Positions 1 to 9,128 of a DNA stretch of 64,000 nucleotides are shown here, piece after piece. Under the pieces are notes generated by a model. The model was given only the letters and a program-made list of their open reading frames with translations, was not told where the DNA came from and ran no database searches. Location of the stretch: NCBI RefSeq assembly GCF_000739065.1, contig NZ_CP009149.1, forward strand, positions 1,178,001 through 1,242,000, in the 5' to 3' direction. The stretch's first letter is position 1. Every line of letters starts with the position of its first letter. This stretch comes from Methanocaldococcus bathoardescens. GTDB lineage: Archaea > AGJL01 > Methanococci > Methanococcales > Methanocaldococcaceae. The translations under genes and the position numbers were made by a program.

Positions 1-319
1 TAACTGCAAATGATTTACTCCCATCAATGTCAGGATAGTCTTTATTTTTTATAAACTCTTTAAATGAGTTAATAAAGTCATTTGTAATCTCATCTATCAA
101 ATTTATATCTTTCTCTTCTAAATTGTATCTGAATATTATCCTATGCCCCTCATCTATATATCCACTTCTTTTAACAACATCTTTAGCTGGACTATCTTCA
201 GTTATAACGTATCTTTTTAACCTCTCAACACTTCCATTATAGTTAAAAATTTCCAATAATGCCATTAATTCTCCAAATGGAATTTCTTCATGCTCTCCAT
301 TTAAAACATATCCAATCAT
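1..319 (-). CDS. trmG10: tRNA (guanine(10)-N2)-dimethyltransferase, N-terminal part (runs off the window)
   Basis: Only the first 106 codons lie in the window; the gene continues beyond base 1. Reading from the ATG at 319 the protein begins MIGYVLNGEHEEIPFGELMA, which I recognise as the N-terminal (ferredoxin-like/THUMP side) start of archaeal Trm-G10/TRMT11 enzymes, which methylate N2 of G10 in tRNA. A GAGG ribosome binding site lies just upstream. The catalytic SAM domain with its NPPY-type motif would be outside the window, so the assignment rests on the N-terminus only. Confidence 0.7.
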   Translation of the reverse strand, partial: MIGYVLNGEHEEIPFGELMALLEIFNYNGSVERLKRYVITEDSPAKDVVKRSGYIDEGHRIIFRYNLEEKDINLIDEITNDFINSFKEFIKNKDYPDIDGSKSFAV

Positions 320-347
320 AATTATCCCTCAAAAATATTTTTTAGTT

Positions 348-1709
348 TTAATTTATTTTAGAATATTTGATTAATGTTTTTACTGTTAAAATTCCAAACA
401 AAAATGCAAACATTCCTGCCGTGAAATCACCAATCACTAAACCACCATATATTCCAAACATCCCTAATCCTAAAATTACTGCAAATATGTAAGCATAGAA
501 TATGTGGCATATTAAAGACCTAAATATGGCTATTATCAATGATTTTTCCCCTTTACCAATTCCTTGGAACATTGCGGATGTTGTTAAAATAAATGGTGTG
601 AATAATAAATATAATGGAACTATTCTTAAAGCTCCAACAAGTTCTTCATGAATTCCCATAGAAACTTTAGTGTAAGTAAATAAGTAAGCCAACATTGGAG
701 CTAAAAGCATTATTAAAGCAACTATAATAATTTCCATTAAAACCCCAATTTTTATTGTGTAAAAATAAGCTGTTTTTAATTTTTCAAAACTCTTTGCTCC
801 GTAAGTAGCTCCTATAACTGATGTTGCTCCACTTGCCAAACCTAACATTGGAATAAAACCAAACTCAGTTATCCTTAAAGCTCCAGTATAGACAGCTAAA
901 CCTCTACTATCCCCAACCATCATAATTATTGAAGTCATTATAAAAAATGATACTGCAACAGTAATCTCTATAAATGTTGATGGAATGCCAACTCCAATTA
1001 AATCAGTAATAATCTTTAAATCAGGTTTAAATTTTGATAATTTAACAGTAACATAACATGATTTTTTTATAAACAGTTCATAAGCTAAAATTAAGAGAGA
1101 TACAACTATAGCTATTAACGTTGCATAACTTGCCCCACTTATCCCTAAGTTTAATAAGTAGATGAATATTGGGTCTAAGATGATGTTTGTTAAAGTTCCT
1201 AAAACACTTGCTATCATAACTATCTTTGTATTCCCCTCCCCCCTAAATATTCCATACAACGCATCGCAGATTGTAAATATAACAGTTCCTAAAACCAGTA
1301 TTTTAGAATACTCTATAGCAAGATTTTTACATAATCCGTAAGTTCCCATTAAGCTAAATAGCGTATCAAGATTTGGATATACAGCTATAATATACAAAAT
1401 TCCAGCAATCAATGCCAATATAATTGCATGATTTGCAACTTTATCAGCTTCTTCTTTATTTTTTGCTCCAACTCTCCTTGCTATTCCGGAGCTAATCCCA
1501 ATACTCAAACCCCAACTGACAGCATATAAGCTGATTAATATTGGAAAACTCGCTCCCACAGCAGCTAATGCATCTGCCCCTAATCCAGAAACCCAGATAC
1601 TATCAACTAAGCTGTAAATTGATTCAATAAATGTGGCAACAATTATAGGTTTTGATACTTCAATTACTGCTTTTTTTGGGTCATCCAACAATATTTCAAC
1701 ATTTTTCAT
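348..1709 (-). CDS. MATE family multidrug/Na+ exporter
   Basis: A 453-residue integral membrane protein with about twelve hydrophobic segments in two similar halves, matching the usual MATE length. The N-terminal half carries the characteristic stretch [20 protein letters not shown] near residues 35-55, which is the helix 1-2 region of MATE transporters. Such proteins export organic cations or drugs against Na+ or H+. It starts at ATG 1709 behind a GGTGAT ribosome binding site and is divergent from tsr3. The substrate cannot be read from sequence. Confidence 0.85.
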   Translation of the reverse strand: MKNVEILLDDPKKAVIEVSKPIIVATFIESIYSLVDSIWVSGLGADALAAVGASFPILISLYAVSWGLSIGISSGIARRVGAKNKEEADKVANHAIILALIAGILYIIAVYPNLDTLFSLMGTYGLCKNLAIEYSKILVLGTVIFTICDALYGIFRGEGNTKIVMIASVLGTLTNIILDPIFIYLLNLGISGASYATLIAIVVSLLILAYELFIKKSCYVTVKLSKFKPDLKIITDLIGVGIPSTFIEITVAVSFFIMTSIIMMVGDSRGLAVYTGALRITEFGFIPMLGLASGATSVIGATYGAKSFEKLKTAYFYTIKIGVLMEIIIVALIMLLAPMLAYLFTYTKVSMGIHEELVGALRIVPLYLLFTPFILTTSAMFQGIGKGEKSLIIAIFRSLICHIFYAYIFAVILGLGMFGIYGGLVIGDFTAGMFAFLFGILTVKTLIKYSKIN

Positions 1710-1793
1710 CGTCTATCACCACAATAACAGTAAAAAATAAATACTACTTATACAACTTAATTTTCTTTACCATTTCACAAAATTGTGATAACA

Positions 1794-2303
1794 ATGCCGA
1801 AGCTTTTCATATATCATGCAAATCAGTGCAATCCAAAAAAATGCACATCCTTAAAAATGGCTAAGATGAATAAAGCCATTTTGTTAAAAAACCCTTATAA
1901 AGTTCCAAAAAACTCAATAATTCTAAATCCTTACGCTGAAAAAGCTTTGTCTCCAGAAGATAAAAAGATAGTGAAAAAATTTGGCATAACGGCTCTTGAT
2001 TGCTCATGGAAAGAAGCAGAGTTAATGTTTAAAAAATTTAAATTTAAAAATCAAAGGTCTCTACCGTTTTTAATTGCTTGCAATCCAATAAATTATGGTA
2101 AACCATGTATGCTTTCAACATTAGAAGCTTTTATCGCCGCTTTATATATAACTAACTTTAAGGATGAGGCATTGGATTTAACTGGTTGTTTCAAATGGGC
2201 AGAAACATTTATAAATGTTAATAATGAATTATTAGAGAGATACTCAAATGCTAAAAATTCAATGGAAGTTGTAGAGATTCAACAGGAGTTTTTGCAGAGA
2301 TGA
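1794..2303 (+). CDS. tsr3: 16S rRNA aminocarboxypropyltransferase Tsr3
   Basis: A 169-residue DUF367/Tsr3 protein. Family motifs seen are LDCSW (near residue 64), the RSLPFLIACNPINYG stretch, the LSTLEAFIAALYI helix, and FKWAETFINVN near the end. Tsr3 transfers the aminocarboxypropyl group of SAM to the hypermodified pseudouridine of small-subunit rRNA. I place the start at ATG 1794, not the in-frame GTG at 1785, because GTGAT at 1785-1789 is the ribosome binding site. The 3' end takes part in an inverted repeat with downstream sequence (see the repeat at 2281-2377). Confidence 0.85.
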   Translation: MPKLFIYHANQCNPKKCTSLKMAKMNKAILLKNPYKVPKNSIILNPYAEKALSPEDKKIVKKFGITALDCSWKEAELMFKKFKFKNQRSLPFLIACNPINYGKPCMLSTLEAFIAALYITNFKDEALDLTGCFKWAETFINVNNELLERYSNAKNSMEVVEIQQEFLQR

Positions 2304-2377
2304 ATTTATATTGAAATTATTTATGCCAAAGGCATAAAAATTCTAAATAAATAATATTAATTGCAAAAACTCCTGTT
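2281..2377. repeat. 16-bp inverted repeat spanning the tsr3 stop codon
   Basis: AACAGGAGTTTTTGCA at 2281-2296, inside the last codons of tsr3, is perfectly repeated in inverse orientation at 2362-2377. The 65-base interval contains a smaller palindrome, TTATGCC/GGCATAA, around 2330. The folded RNA would sequester the last codons of tsr3. It may act as a 3' stabiliser or terminator, or be a relic of an inverted duplication of the gene end. Confidence 0.7.
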
Positions 2378-2454
2378 CAAAAAACATACCTTAATCAAAA
2401 GTTTTAATAGTGGTAAAGTTATTAAAATTATCAAAAATCTTATTAGGTGATAAA

Positions 2455-2598
2455 ATGCCATTTGAAGAAGCAATGAAAAGGTTATTTATGAAAAAGATTT
2501 GTATGAGATGTAATGCAAGAAACCCTTGGAGAGCTACAAAATGTAGAAAATGTGGATACAAAGGTTTAAGACCAAAAGCAAAAGAACCGAGAGGATAA
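2455..2598 (+). CDS. rpl40e: 50S ribosomal protein L40e
   Basis: A 47-residue zinc-ribbon ribosomal protein beginning [11 protein letters not shown]. The four zinc ligands are in CMRC and CRKC, followed by the basic tail [14 protein letters not shown], which is the full archaeal L40e. The start is ATG 2455 with GGTGAT six bases upstream; the in-frame upstream extension has no ribosome binding site and reads through the intergenic region. Palindromes and a short direct repeat lie immediately downstream. Confidence 0.95.
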   Translation: MPFEEAMKRLFMKKICMRCNARNPWRATKCRKCGYKGLRPKAKEPRG

Positions 2599-2714
2599 AC
2601 GAGTTATTTTATATTCCATAGGGGGCTTCGCCCCCTATTGGTATACCCCCATTATTAATTTTTAAGATACTAAATATGACAAAATCCTATGGAAAATAAA
2701 ATGAGTTATTTTAT
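2595..2714. repeat. Palindromic element after rpl40e with a flanking short direct repeat
   Basis: ATAAACGAGTTATTTTAT at 2595-2612 (it includes the L40e stop) recurs as ATAAAATGAGTTATTTTAT at 2696-2714, with one gap and one mismatch. Between the copies sits a GC-rich hairpin at 2618-2638 (9-bp arms ATAGGGGGC/GCCCCCTAT, TTC loop), followed by TGGTATACC, and a 9-bp inverted pair TTCCATAGG (2614-2622)/CCTATGGAA (2686-2694). The hairpin plus TGGTATACC is the reverse complement of the second module found after hypE, cbiX and the M50 gene. Confidence 0.65.
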
Positions 2715-2745
2715 TTTCTTTTTTATATTTACCTAAGATTTAATT

Positions 2746-3390
2746 TTAAGAGAACATGATTTTAGCTATTTTAAATGTTATAGTCCCTTCAACAATTCCA
2801 GCAACTATAAATAGGATTATAGAGAGAACAAGTAACTTTAAAGACTCTTTTATATAATGTAAAACCTCTCTTTTAGTCCTAAATTTGATATTTGTGAGGA
2901 AATTCACTAATCCTATGTTAAATAAAATCCCACTTGATGCTGAAAGTATTAAAGCAGGAATTTCAATAATTCCATGCGGTAAAACTAAATAAATAAAACT
3001 TTCAGCACCAAATTTGTAGAGCACATATGATAAAATATAGGAATTTACTACAATAACAAATAGTGAGAAAATCCCAATAATATAGTTTAAAATACAGACA
3101 GTTAAGTTATTTTTCCAAATAGCCAATATTATTGTTGAACTATCCTCATTTAACGTGATTTTTAGATTTTCAACATGTTTTTGAAAGTTTTGAAAGACCA
3201 TATCTCCTAAATACGAGAAATATTTTACATTAATCACCAAAATATATGAAATTGCTAAAGATAAGATAAAAACCAAACTAACAAATAAAACAACTTTTCT
3301 ATTCTTTATAGGGCTTTTTATAATCTCTTTTAAATCAAATATCTCTTCCAATGCATCCATTAAGACCATCATTAAATAAGCATCTCTCAT
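2746..3390 (-). CDS. SpoIIM-like (DUF95) integral membrane protein
   Basis: A 214-residue membrane protein with about five hydrophobic helices. The stretch YLVLPHGIIEIPALILSASS near residues 133-152 is the hallmark PHG-x-E-x-P motif of the stage II sporulation protein M/DUF95 family, which is widespread in non-sporulating archaea. The role in archaea is unknown. It begins two bases after the HMG-CoA reductase stop codon, so the two are almost certainly cotranscribed. Confidence 0.75.
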   Translation of the reverse strand: MRDAYLMMVLMDALEEIFDLKEIIKSPIKNRKVVLFVSLVFILSLAISYILVINVKYFSYLGDMVFQNFQKHVENLKITLNEDSSTIILAIWKNNLTVCILNYIIGIFSLFVIVVNSYILSYVLYKFGAESFIYLVLPHGIIEIPALILSASSGILFNIGLVNFLTNIKFRTKREVLHYIKESLKLLVLSIILFIVAGIVEGTITFKIAKIMFS

Positions 3391-3392
3391 AA

Positions 3393-4610
3393 TTATCTAC
3401 CGAGTTCTTGATGAGCTTTTCCTAAATGACCAGCAGCTAAAGCTCCTAATAGAGATAGCTCTCCAGCCAACACAGCCCCTCCGACAATCTCAGCAAATTT
3501 TAAAGCTTTATTATCTCCATAACACCCAAGCATCTCTAAGCACTCTTTTTGTGTCTCAACCCTTGTTCCTCCTCCAACAGTCCCAATTGGAACATCTGGA
3601 AGTGTAACTGAAAAGTATAGTCCGTTATCTTCAACTTCTGCCATTGTTATTCCTAAACTACCTTCAACTATTTGTGCCTCATCCTGTCCAGTAGCTAAGA
3701 ATATAGCTCCAATAATATTTGCATAGTGAGCATTGAATCCCATACTGTTGCTTATTGCTGAACCTATATAATTCTTTAACCTATTTACCTCAGCAATTGC
3801 TTCAGATGTTGTTTTCAAATATTTATTAACCTCCTTCTCTGTTAAAAATACCTCTGCTACAATAGATTTACCTCTTCCATTAATTAAATTCATTCCACTT
3901 GGTTTTTTATCTACACAGGCATTCCCACTAACAGCAACTGTTTTAACAAATACTCCTTCCTTTTTTAACTCCTCCTCTATAAAGTTGCATGCCTTTTCTG
4001 TGGCAATTGTAACCATGTTCATGCCCATAGCATCTCCAGTTTTAAATACAAATCTTGGATATAAGTTTCTTCCAACGATTAAAATTGGTTCTATCCTTAT
4101 TAATTTCCCATGCCTTGTTGTTGATTCAGCAACTTCCTTTATCTTTTCAAAGTTTTCTTTAATCCAATCTCTAACTTTTATTGCATCTACAACACTCTTT
4201 GTTTTTAAGCAGGGAGCTCTTGTCATCTTATCATCTATAACCCTAACAGTTGCCCCCCCACATTTTGTTATTATTGAGCAACCTCTATTAACTGAAGCTA
4301 CTAAAGCTCCTTCAGTTGTAGCCAATGGGATGTAAAACTCTCCCTTTGCATATTCTCCATTAATCTTTAAAGGCCCAGCAAAACCTAATGGAATTTGTAT
4401 AGCTCCAATCATATTCTCTATATTCTTTTTCATAGCCATTTCTTCATCTATTGAGTAATTGCAGATATGCTTAAACTCTATTCCAACCTTCTTTTCAATA
4501 AATTTTCTTCTAATTTCAGTGGCAATTTTTGAGCCAAACATCTTATCCAATTGATATGGCTTTAACTCTCCATTTAGCATCTTTTCAATAATATCATTAT
4601 AGTTATTCAT
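3393..4610 (-). CDS. hmgA: 3-hydroxy-3-methylglutaryl-CoA reductase
   Basis: A 405-residue class I HMG-CoA reductase that makes mevalonate for archaeal isoprenoid lipids with NADPH. Motifs seen in order are ENMIGAIQIPLGFAGPL (substrate loop), ATTEGALVAS (catalytic Glu), DAMGMNM (NADPH site), KKPSGMN (catalytic Lys), GQDEAQ (catalytic Asp) and the C-terminal AAGHLGKAHQ (catalytic His). The start at ATG 4610 follows GGTGATAAA; the longer reading frame to 4637 has no ribosome binding site. It is upstream of and adjacent to the SpoIIM-like gene and downstream of the HisA-like gene, all on one strand. Confidence 0.95.
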   Translation of the reverse strand: MNNYNDIIEKMLNGELKPYQLDKMFGSKIATEIRRKFIEKKVGIEFKHICNYSIDEEMAMKKNIENMIGAIQIPLGFAGPLKINGEYAKGEFYIPLATTEGALVASVNRGCSIITKCGGATVRVIDDKMTRAPCLKTKSVVDAIKVRDWIKENFEKIKEVAESTTRHGKLIRIEPILIVGRNLYPRFVFKTGDAMGMNMVTIATEKACNFIEEELKKEGVFVKTVAVSGNACVDKKPSGMNLINGRGKSIVAEVFLTEKEVNKYLKTTSEAIAEVNRLKNYIGSAISNSMGFNAHYANIIGAIFLATGQDEAQIVEGSLGITMAEVEDNGLYFSVTLPDVPIGTVGGGTRVETQKECLEMLGCYGDNKALKFAEIVGGAVLAGELSLLGALAAGHLGKAHQELGR

Positions 4611-4626
4611 TTTATCACCAAAAAAT

Positions 4627-5307
4627 TTATTTTCCAAATCTATTAATAATCTCCTCTAAATCTAAAATCCCTTTATGTATTGCTGTTGCTATCAAAACTC
4701 CATCAACTCCCAAATTATAGCATAGCTCTAAATCTTCCATCCCCTTAATTCCACCACCAACATATACTGGATTATTTGTTTTATCTAAAACATATTTTAT
4801 AAGCTCTACATTAATACCTCTTTGAGTTCCAACTGAAGAAATATCTAAGATTATTAGTGGAGTATCTTCTCTAACATATGACAGTATCTCATCTAAGTTA
4901 TAGTTTAAAAGCTTTCCATTTTTGAAATCTAAGCTAACAACTATATCTTTTTCTTTAATTAACTCAATTTCCTTTAATGTCTCTGTTGCCACTATTGCCC
5001 TATCTTTTTTATTTAAAAATTTTTTAATATTTTCCAAGTCCTCTCTTTTTTTTATCCCAATATCTACAATTTTATTTACAAAATCTATCTCTTTTATAAT
5101 TTCAAAATTATTTCCATTTCCGATTATAGCATTTAAATCAGCTATGTAAATAGTTTCAGCTCCTCTTTCTTTGTAAGCCATTGCTACATCAATTGGATTT
5201 GATGATTTGCAGATAACTGATTTTAGTGGTTTATATTCATCTCTGTTTCCACTCTTTCCATGCACAGCTATCTTGTCTTTTAAATCAATAACTGGAATTA
5301 TTTGCAT
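4627..5307 (-). CDS. HisA-related TIM-barrel protein (COG1411 type)
   Basis: A 226-residue beta/alpha barrel that begins MQIIPVIDLKDKIAVHGKSG, like HisA. It also has YIADLNAI after strand 2, VSLDFKNG, and the phosphate-binding VYVGGGIKGMEDL near residue 180. It is clearly a paralogue of phosphoribosylformimino-AICAR ribotide isomerase but lacks parts of the standard HisA active site. Its substrate is not established to my knowledge. It starts at ATG 5307 with GGTGAG upstream and precedes hmgA. Confidence 0.75.
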   Translation of the reverse strand: MQIIPVIDLKDKIAVHGKSGNRDEYKPLKSVICKSSNPIDVAMAYKERGAETIYIADLNAIIGNGNNFEIIKEIDFVNKIVDIGIKKREDLENIKKFLNKKDRAIVATETLKEIELIKEKDIVVSLDFKNGKLLNYNLDEILSYVREDTPLIILDISSVGTQRGINVELIKYVLDKTNNPVYVGGGIKGMEDLELCYNLGVDGVLIATAIHKGILDLEEIINRFGK

Positions 5308-5386
5308 CTTCTCACCAAAATTATTTAATGGAAAAATTTAAATTGATAATATTAAAATTATTAATCATAATCAAATTGGTGGGAGA

Positions 5387-5875
5387 ATGGATATTGGTAT
5401 TGTAATTCTTGTTGCGTCAATATTTATTTTTGGATTAATATTTGTGTATTGTTTAGAGATGCTACTTAATAAAATGATTGGGATTGACAAAAGCTTTAAA
5501 GACCTATTCAACTACAAAAACATTAAAAGAGATGATGTAATTGTAACATTGGTTAGCTTAGCTACAACAATGCTCCTTATTAAACTACTTAACCTTAAAT
5601 TTAATATTATGGTTTTTCTCATAGTTTTTGTTGTTATTCGTGTTATTGCTAATGTCCTTTTTGAAATCATTGTCCATAAAAAATTGTTATCTATTAAAAT
5701 CTCAAAAACTACATTGACATTGGATATTTTGACACTATTTGTATTTTTATATTTGTATTTTGTCCCTAAGTTATTGAGTTATTTTGGAATACCAAACCAA
5801 ATAATTGCATTTGTCTTAGTTCCAATTGTAATTGTTGTACTGTTGCTCTTCATTGCTATGTTTGTAGATTTCTAA
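5387..5875 (+). CDS. Hypothetical membrane protein
   Basis: I do not recognise this 162-residue protein. It has about five hydrophobic segments and a short basic stretch (KNIKRDD) after residue 45; no catalytic motif is visible. A good GGTGGGAGA ribosome binding site supports ATG 5387. Its stop codon overlaps the stop of the frameshifted gene converging on it from the other strand. Confidence 0.6.
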   Translation: MDIGIVILVASIFIFGLIFVYCLEMLLNKMIGIDKSFKDLFNYKNIKRDDVIVTLVSLATTMLLIKLLNLKFNIMVFLIVFVVIRVIANVLFEIIVHKKLLSIKISKTTLTLDILTLFVFLYLYFVPKLLSYFGIPNQIIAFVLVPIVIVVLLLFIAMFVDF

Positions 5876-6235
5876 ACATTTATTGCTACAATTATGTAGA
5901 TGAGTTCAATAACTGCTACTATTGACACCAATACACTAATTATAAGCATTAATTTTATAAATGCAGATGCGAATTTAAATCGATTAAACATTTCGTAGGT
6001 TTTACGAAATATCAAATGCCTAATAAGTATGGGTAGTAATATCAACATAAATATTAGAGTATTTAGCAGAAAAAGAGATTCATTAGCAGTAATTATTTTA
6101 GATAAATAATTTCCAAAAAATTGAAAAAGAAATTATCAGCATTAAGAAAATGTTATCCATCATATTCCAATTTTTATCAGTGTATAGGTATTTTATGCTT
6201 TTATACACTTTTTTCATAGTTGATACAAAGCTCAT
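5872..6235 (-). pseudogene. Frameshifted small membrane protein gene
   Basis: This stretch encodes one membrane protein broken by a single frameshift. From ATG 6235 (GGAGG ribosome binding site) it reads MSFVSTMKKVYKSIKYLY and then hydrophobic LMLIISFSIF, ending shortly after at a stop. If one base is removed from the run of six T (minus strand; A-run at 6115-6120) the frame continues GNYLSKIITANESLFLLN and through two more hydrophobic segments to a stop at 5872, about 120 residues in all. It is either a real recent pseudogene or a homopolymer sequencing error. Function unknown. Confidence 0.6.
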
Positions 6236-6263
6236 TCTCATCCTCCAATAAAAAATTCTTAAA

Positions 6264-8045
6264 TCAATATCTAACCTCTAAAACTCCTCTATCCCATTCT
6301 AAATAATGCCCTTTCTCTCCAACCTTGGCCAAATTTATTATTGGAACTATTGCAGGTGTAGGGCTAATTCCCATTCTCTTCTGGAAATCTGTTTGCTCTT
6401 GGAAAGTCCCACTATTAACCATAACAACTCCTCTATAAATCCCATAACCATTAATGTGTATATGTCCAGTGTGTAAGATATCAATATCTCTATCTATAAC
6501 TAAGTAATCTTTATGTTCTGGGGCTATTGGACACCTTCCTCCATAAGTTGGACAGAGTAATCTTCTTTTTATCAACTCTCTCATAATAGTTACTGGATTT
6601 TCATAGTTTGCAGTCCTTATTTGTCCGACTAAGTCGTCAAAGCTTCTACCGTGATATAACAAAGTATCAAAGCCGTGTATATTGAGAACACACGGATTTC
6701 CAACGAAGTAAATATTATCTCTATTAAATAACTTTGTTATTTTATCTGGCAATTTTGGTTGAGGTTCTGCTGGTCTAACGGCATCGTGGTTTCCTGGTGA
6801 GATGATTATACTTATGTGCTCTGGAATTTGCTCTAAATACATTGCTATCTCTTTATACTGCTCAATAACATCTATTTCATACAAATCCTCTTCTTGCCCA
6901 GGATAAACACCAACTCCATCAACCAAATCTCCAGCAATGCAGATGTATTTTAATCTGCTAACAACTTTTTCTTCTAATTCATTATCAACATCTCCATTTA
7001 AAAATCTAACAAATTTCTCAAACTCTTTATGTAGAAACTCTTTACTTCCAACGTGAATATCTGATAAAAATGCCATGTATATTTCTTCATCAATTCTTCT
7101 TGGTTCTTTTGGTGGAAATACTGGTCGTATAATTTCATCAACGTATATTGAGCTTCCAGATTTGCTAACAACTCCAATAGCTCCAATAACTTCATCCAAT
7201 AAAATATCATCTGGTAACTGCCCAGTATCAATCTTTTCTTTTGGTAAAATTAATGTTAATTCATCCTCAGTATCTTCAATTCTAACTATTAAACTCCCAT
7301 TTCTTGCAGTATCAACATCACTAACAATTCCTACAACAAAAATATCCTTCTGCCCTTTCATCTTTTTTATATCTTTTAGAGGATAACCTTTTCTTTGAGC
7401 CTTTCTTTCAATAAATATTTTTAATCTTTCAAATCTGTCTCTAAAGTATTTAACAAAGTCCTCAATAGTTCCAGTGCATGTAGATTTTCCAGAAACATCT
7501 GAATCGTCATAAATCTCTATTATAGCGTCTATATCCTTAGCTATCCACTTTATTCTGCTACTTACACTTTCTCTTATTTTTGTTATGTTTTCATATCTTT
7601 TAGCTCTCTCAGCATTAAAATCTTCTTTTTTCTCTTCTTTGGAAATTAGTTGTTTTAATTTTTCTTCAACATCTTCATCAGATTTTTTTATAAATTGTTC
7701 CTTTTGTTCTTTTTTTATAAATTCTATTTTTTCTACTTCTTCTTTAATTTTTTCTTCAATTTCTTCTTCTCCTTCTTCAGGTTCTTCTACTTTTTCTTCT
7801 TCTCCGGTGTAGTAAAATATGAAGTCAAAATCCTTATATTCATATATTATTTCATTCAAATCTTTTTGTAAAAAAATTTCTAAGAACTTCTCATCCAACA
7901 AAATAAAGGCATCGTTGTATTTTTTAAATTCTCCAATTTTTTCAATTAAATTGCTAATTTCACTTTCATTAAAATTTTTCAACTTTTCATAAACAGTTGG
8001 TGATAATAAAACTTCTAAATCTAAAAATTTATTTATTATTTCCAT
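6264..8045 (-). CDS. polB: DNA polymerase D small subunit (DP1, exonuclease)
   Basis: A 593-residue small subunit of the euryarchaeal replicative polymerase D. A charged, low-complexity Glu/Lys region (about 80-150) precedes the OB fold, followed by a calcineurin-like phosphoesterase domain carrying the 3'-5' exonuclease: SDIHVGS, GDLVDGVG, SPGNHDA, LLYHGRS and HTGHIHINGYG. These supply the two-metal ligands. GGAGGATAGAA upstream of ATG 8045 sets the start, inside the end of priL (17-base overlap), so primase and polymerase subunits are translationally linked. Confidence 0.95.
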   Translation of the reverse strand: MEIINKFLDLEVLLSPTVYEKLKNFNESEISNLIEKIGEFKKYNDAFILLDEKFLEIFLQKDLNEIIYEYKDFDFIFYYTGEEEKVEEPEEGEEEIEEKIKEEVEKIEFIKKEQKEQFIKKSDEDVEEKLKQLISKEEKKEDFNAERAKRYENITKIRESVSSRIKWIAKDIDAIIEIYDDSDVSGKSTCTGTIEDFVKYFRDRFERLKIFIERKAQRKGYPLKDIKKMKGQKDIFVVGIVSDVDTARNGSLIVRIEDTEDELTLILPKEKIDTGQLPDDILLDEVIGAIGVVSKSGSSIYVDEIIRPVFPPKEPRRIDEEIYMAFLSDIHVGSKEFLHKEFEKFVRFLNGDVDNELEEKVVSRLKYICIAGDLVDGVGVYPGQEEDLYEIDVIEQYKEIAMYLEQIPEHISIIISPGNHDAVRPAEPQPKLPDKITKLFNRDNIYFVGNPCVLNIHGFDTLLYHGRSFDDLVGQIRTANYENPVTIMRELIKRRLLCPTYGGRCPIAPEHKDYLVIDRDIDILHTGHIHINGYGIYRGVVMVNSGTFQEQTDFQKRMGISPTPAIVPIINLAKVGEKGHYLEWDRGVLEVRY

Positions 8046-9123
8046 TTCTATCCTCCTTTTTCATCTTCTTAAATCTCTCCTTTTTTAGATGTCTATTTAT
8101 ATTATAGCAGAGATAATCTAAAGGATGAATGATAAATTTCTTTTTACAAATCTCATCTGGTTTGCAGTAATAACTTAATCCTTTCCCTCCATCAGATTGC
8201 CAGTTTTTGCAGTATTCACAATGAGTTATATGGTCAGCTACTTTATAGCCAATATTGTGGCTGATGTAGTATCTCGTCTTCTTCTCATCAAAATCTTCCA
8301 CGTTCTTAAACATCTCAATTATCTCATCAATAAATCTCTCAATTTCCTCCTCAGAAGCTATATCGGTAGCGGGGATATTAACCAACTCTCCCTTATCGTT
8401 TAAAGGTCTTAAATTAGGATTAAATTTAGCACAAAACCAATATACAACAAAACTCCTTCTTGCATAATGAGAAGGGGAACCACCACTTAAAATGTCGTTT
8501 AAAATTCCTCTAATACACGGTGGATGCCATTCTAACGGGATGTTTCCTTTATAGTTTAATGCTTTGATTCCTTCAATTTGTTCATACTTAACTTTATCTT
8601 TTAGGTAGTTGTTAATCTCATTTAATAAATCTTTTATTATATCTTCGTCTGGTAATTTTGCCTGCTTTGCCATGTCTCCAAGTTTTTTTAACTCTACTCT
8701 AATAAATTCTCTTGCGTAAATTTCTTTAACTTCAGTTACATCCACATAACCATTTTCTAAATCTAATCTCTCTAAGTGTAAATCATTATTTCTTGATTTT
8801 GAAGCAGTTTTTATAAACTCCCAAACAGAAATTTTGTTTGGAAGATTTTTTAACACGTCAAATTTTTTCATTTCAGCATAATTTTTTACAAATGCATTGA
8901 AATATGGTGTATGAGATAAGAGGATAATTAGAAGATAATCAATTAAAGAATCTAACTTATCCCTCTCTAAGTTCTCAAATCTTAAAAAATTCCTCAAATC
9001 CAGCTCATATTCATTACTTCCTTCAAAGATATATTTTAATTTAGATAATATTAGCAGCTCATAATCTTTCAAAGCTTTTAAAAAATCAATATCCTTAAAT
9101 TCATCCAAATATTCTAAAAGCAT
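8029..9123 (-). CDS. priL: DNA primase large subunit PriL
   Basis: A 364-residue archaeal primase large subunit, the regulatory partner of PriS that carries a 4Fe-4S cluster. The C-terminal domain shows HPPCIRGILNDILSGG, SHYARRSFVVYWFCAKF and the cysteines of THCEYCKNW and YYCKPDEICKK. The start is taken at ATG 9123, because GTGAT just upstream acts as the ribosome binding site rather than the GTG start. It follows the mscS-like gene with a few bases of overlap and runs into polB. Confidence 0.9.
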   Translation of the reverse strand: MLLEYLDEFKDIDFLKALKDYELLILSKLKYIFEGSNEYELDLRNFLRFENLERDKLDSLIDYLLIILLSHTPYFNAFVKNYAEMKKFDVLKNLPNKISVWEFIKTASKSRNNDLHLERLDLENGYVDVTEVKEIYAREFIRVELKKLGDMAKQAKLPDEDIIKDLLNEINNYLKDKVKYEQIEGIKALNYKGNIPLEWHPPCIRGILNDILSGGSPSHYARRSFVVYWFCAKFNPNLRPLNDKGELVNIPATDIASEEEIERFIDEIIEMFKNVEDFDEKKTRYYISHNIGYKVADHITHCEYCKNWQSDGGKGLSYYCKPDEICKKKFIIHPLDYLCYNINRHLKKERFKKMKKEDRNGNNK

Positions 9124-9128
9124 AGCAA

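Noticed and set aside
1652-1864. Plus-strand frame overlapping the starts of the MATE and tsr3 genes
   Set aside because: It overlaps two well-supported genes and lacks start signals.
7585-7812. Plus-strand serine/phenylalanine-rich frame opposite the charged region of DP1
   Set aside because: It is the complement of a Glu/Lys-rich low-complexity segment; no start signal.
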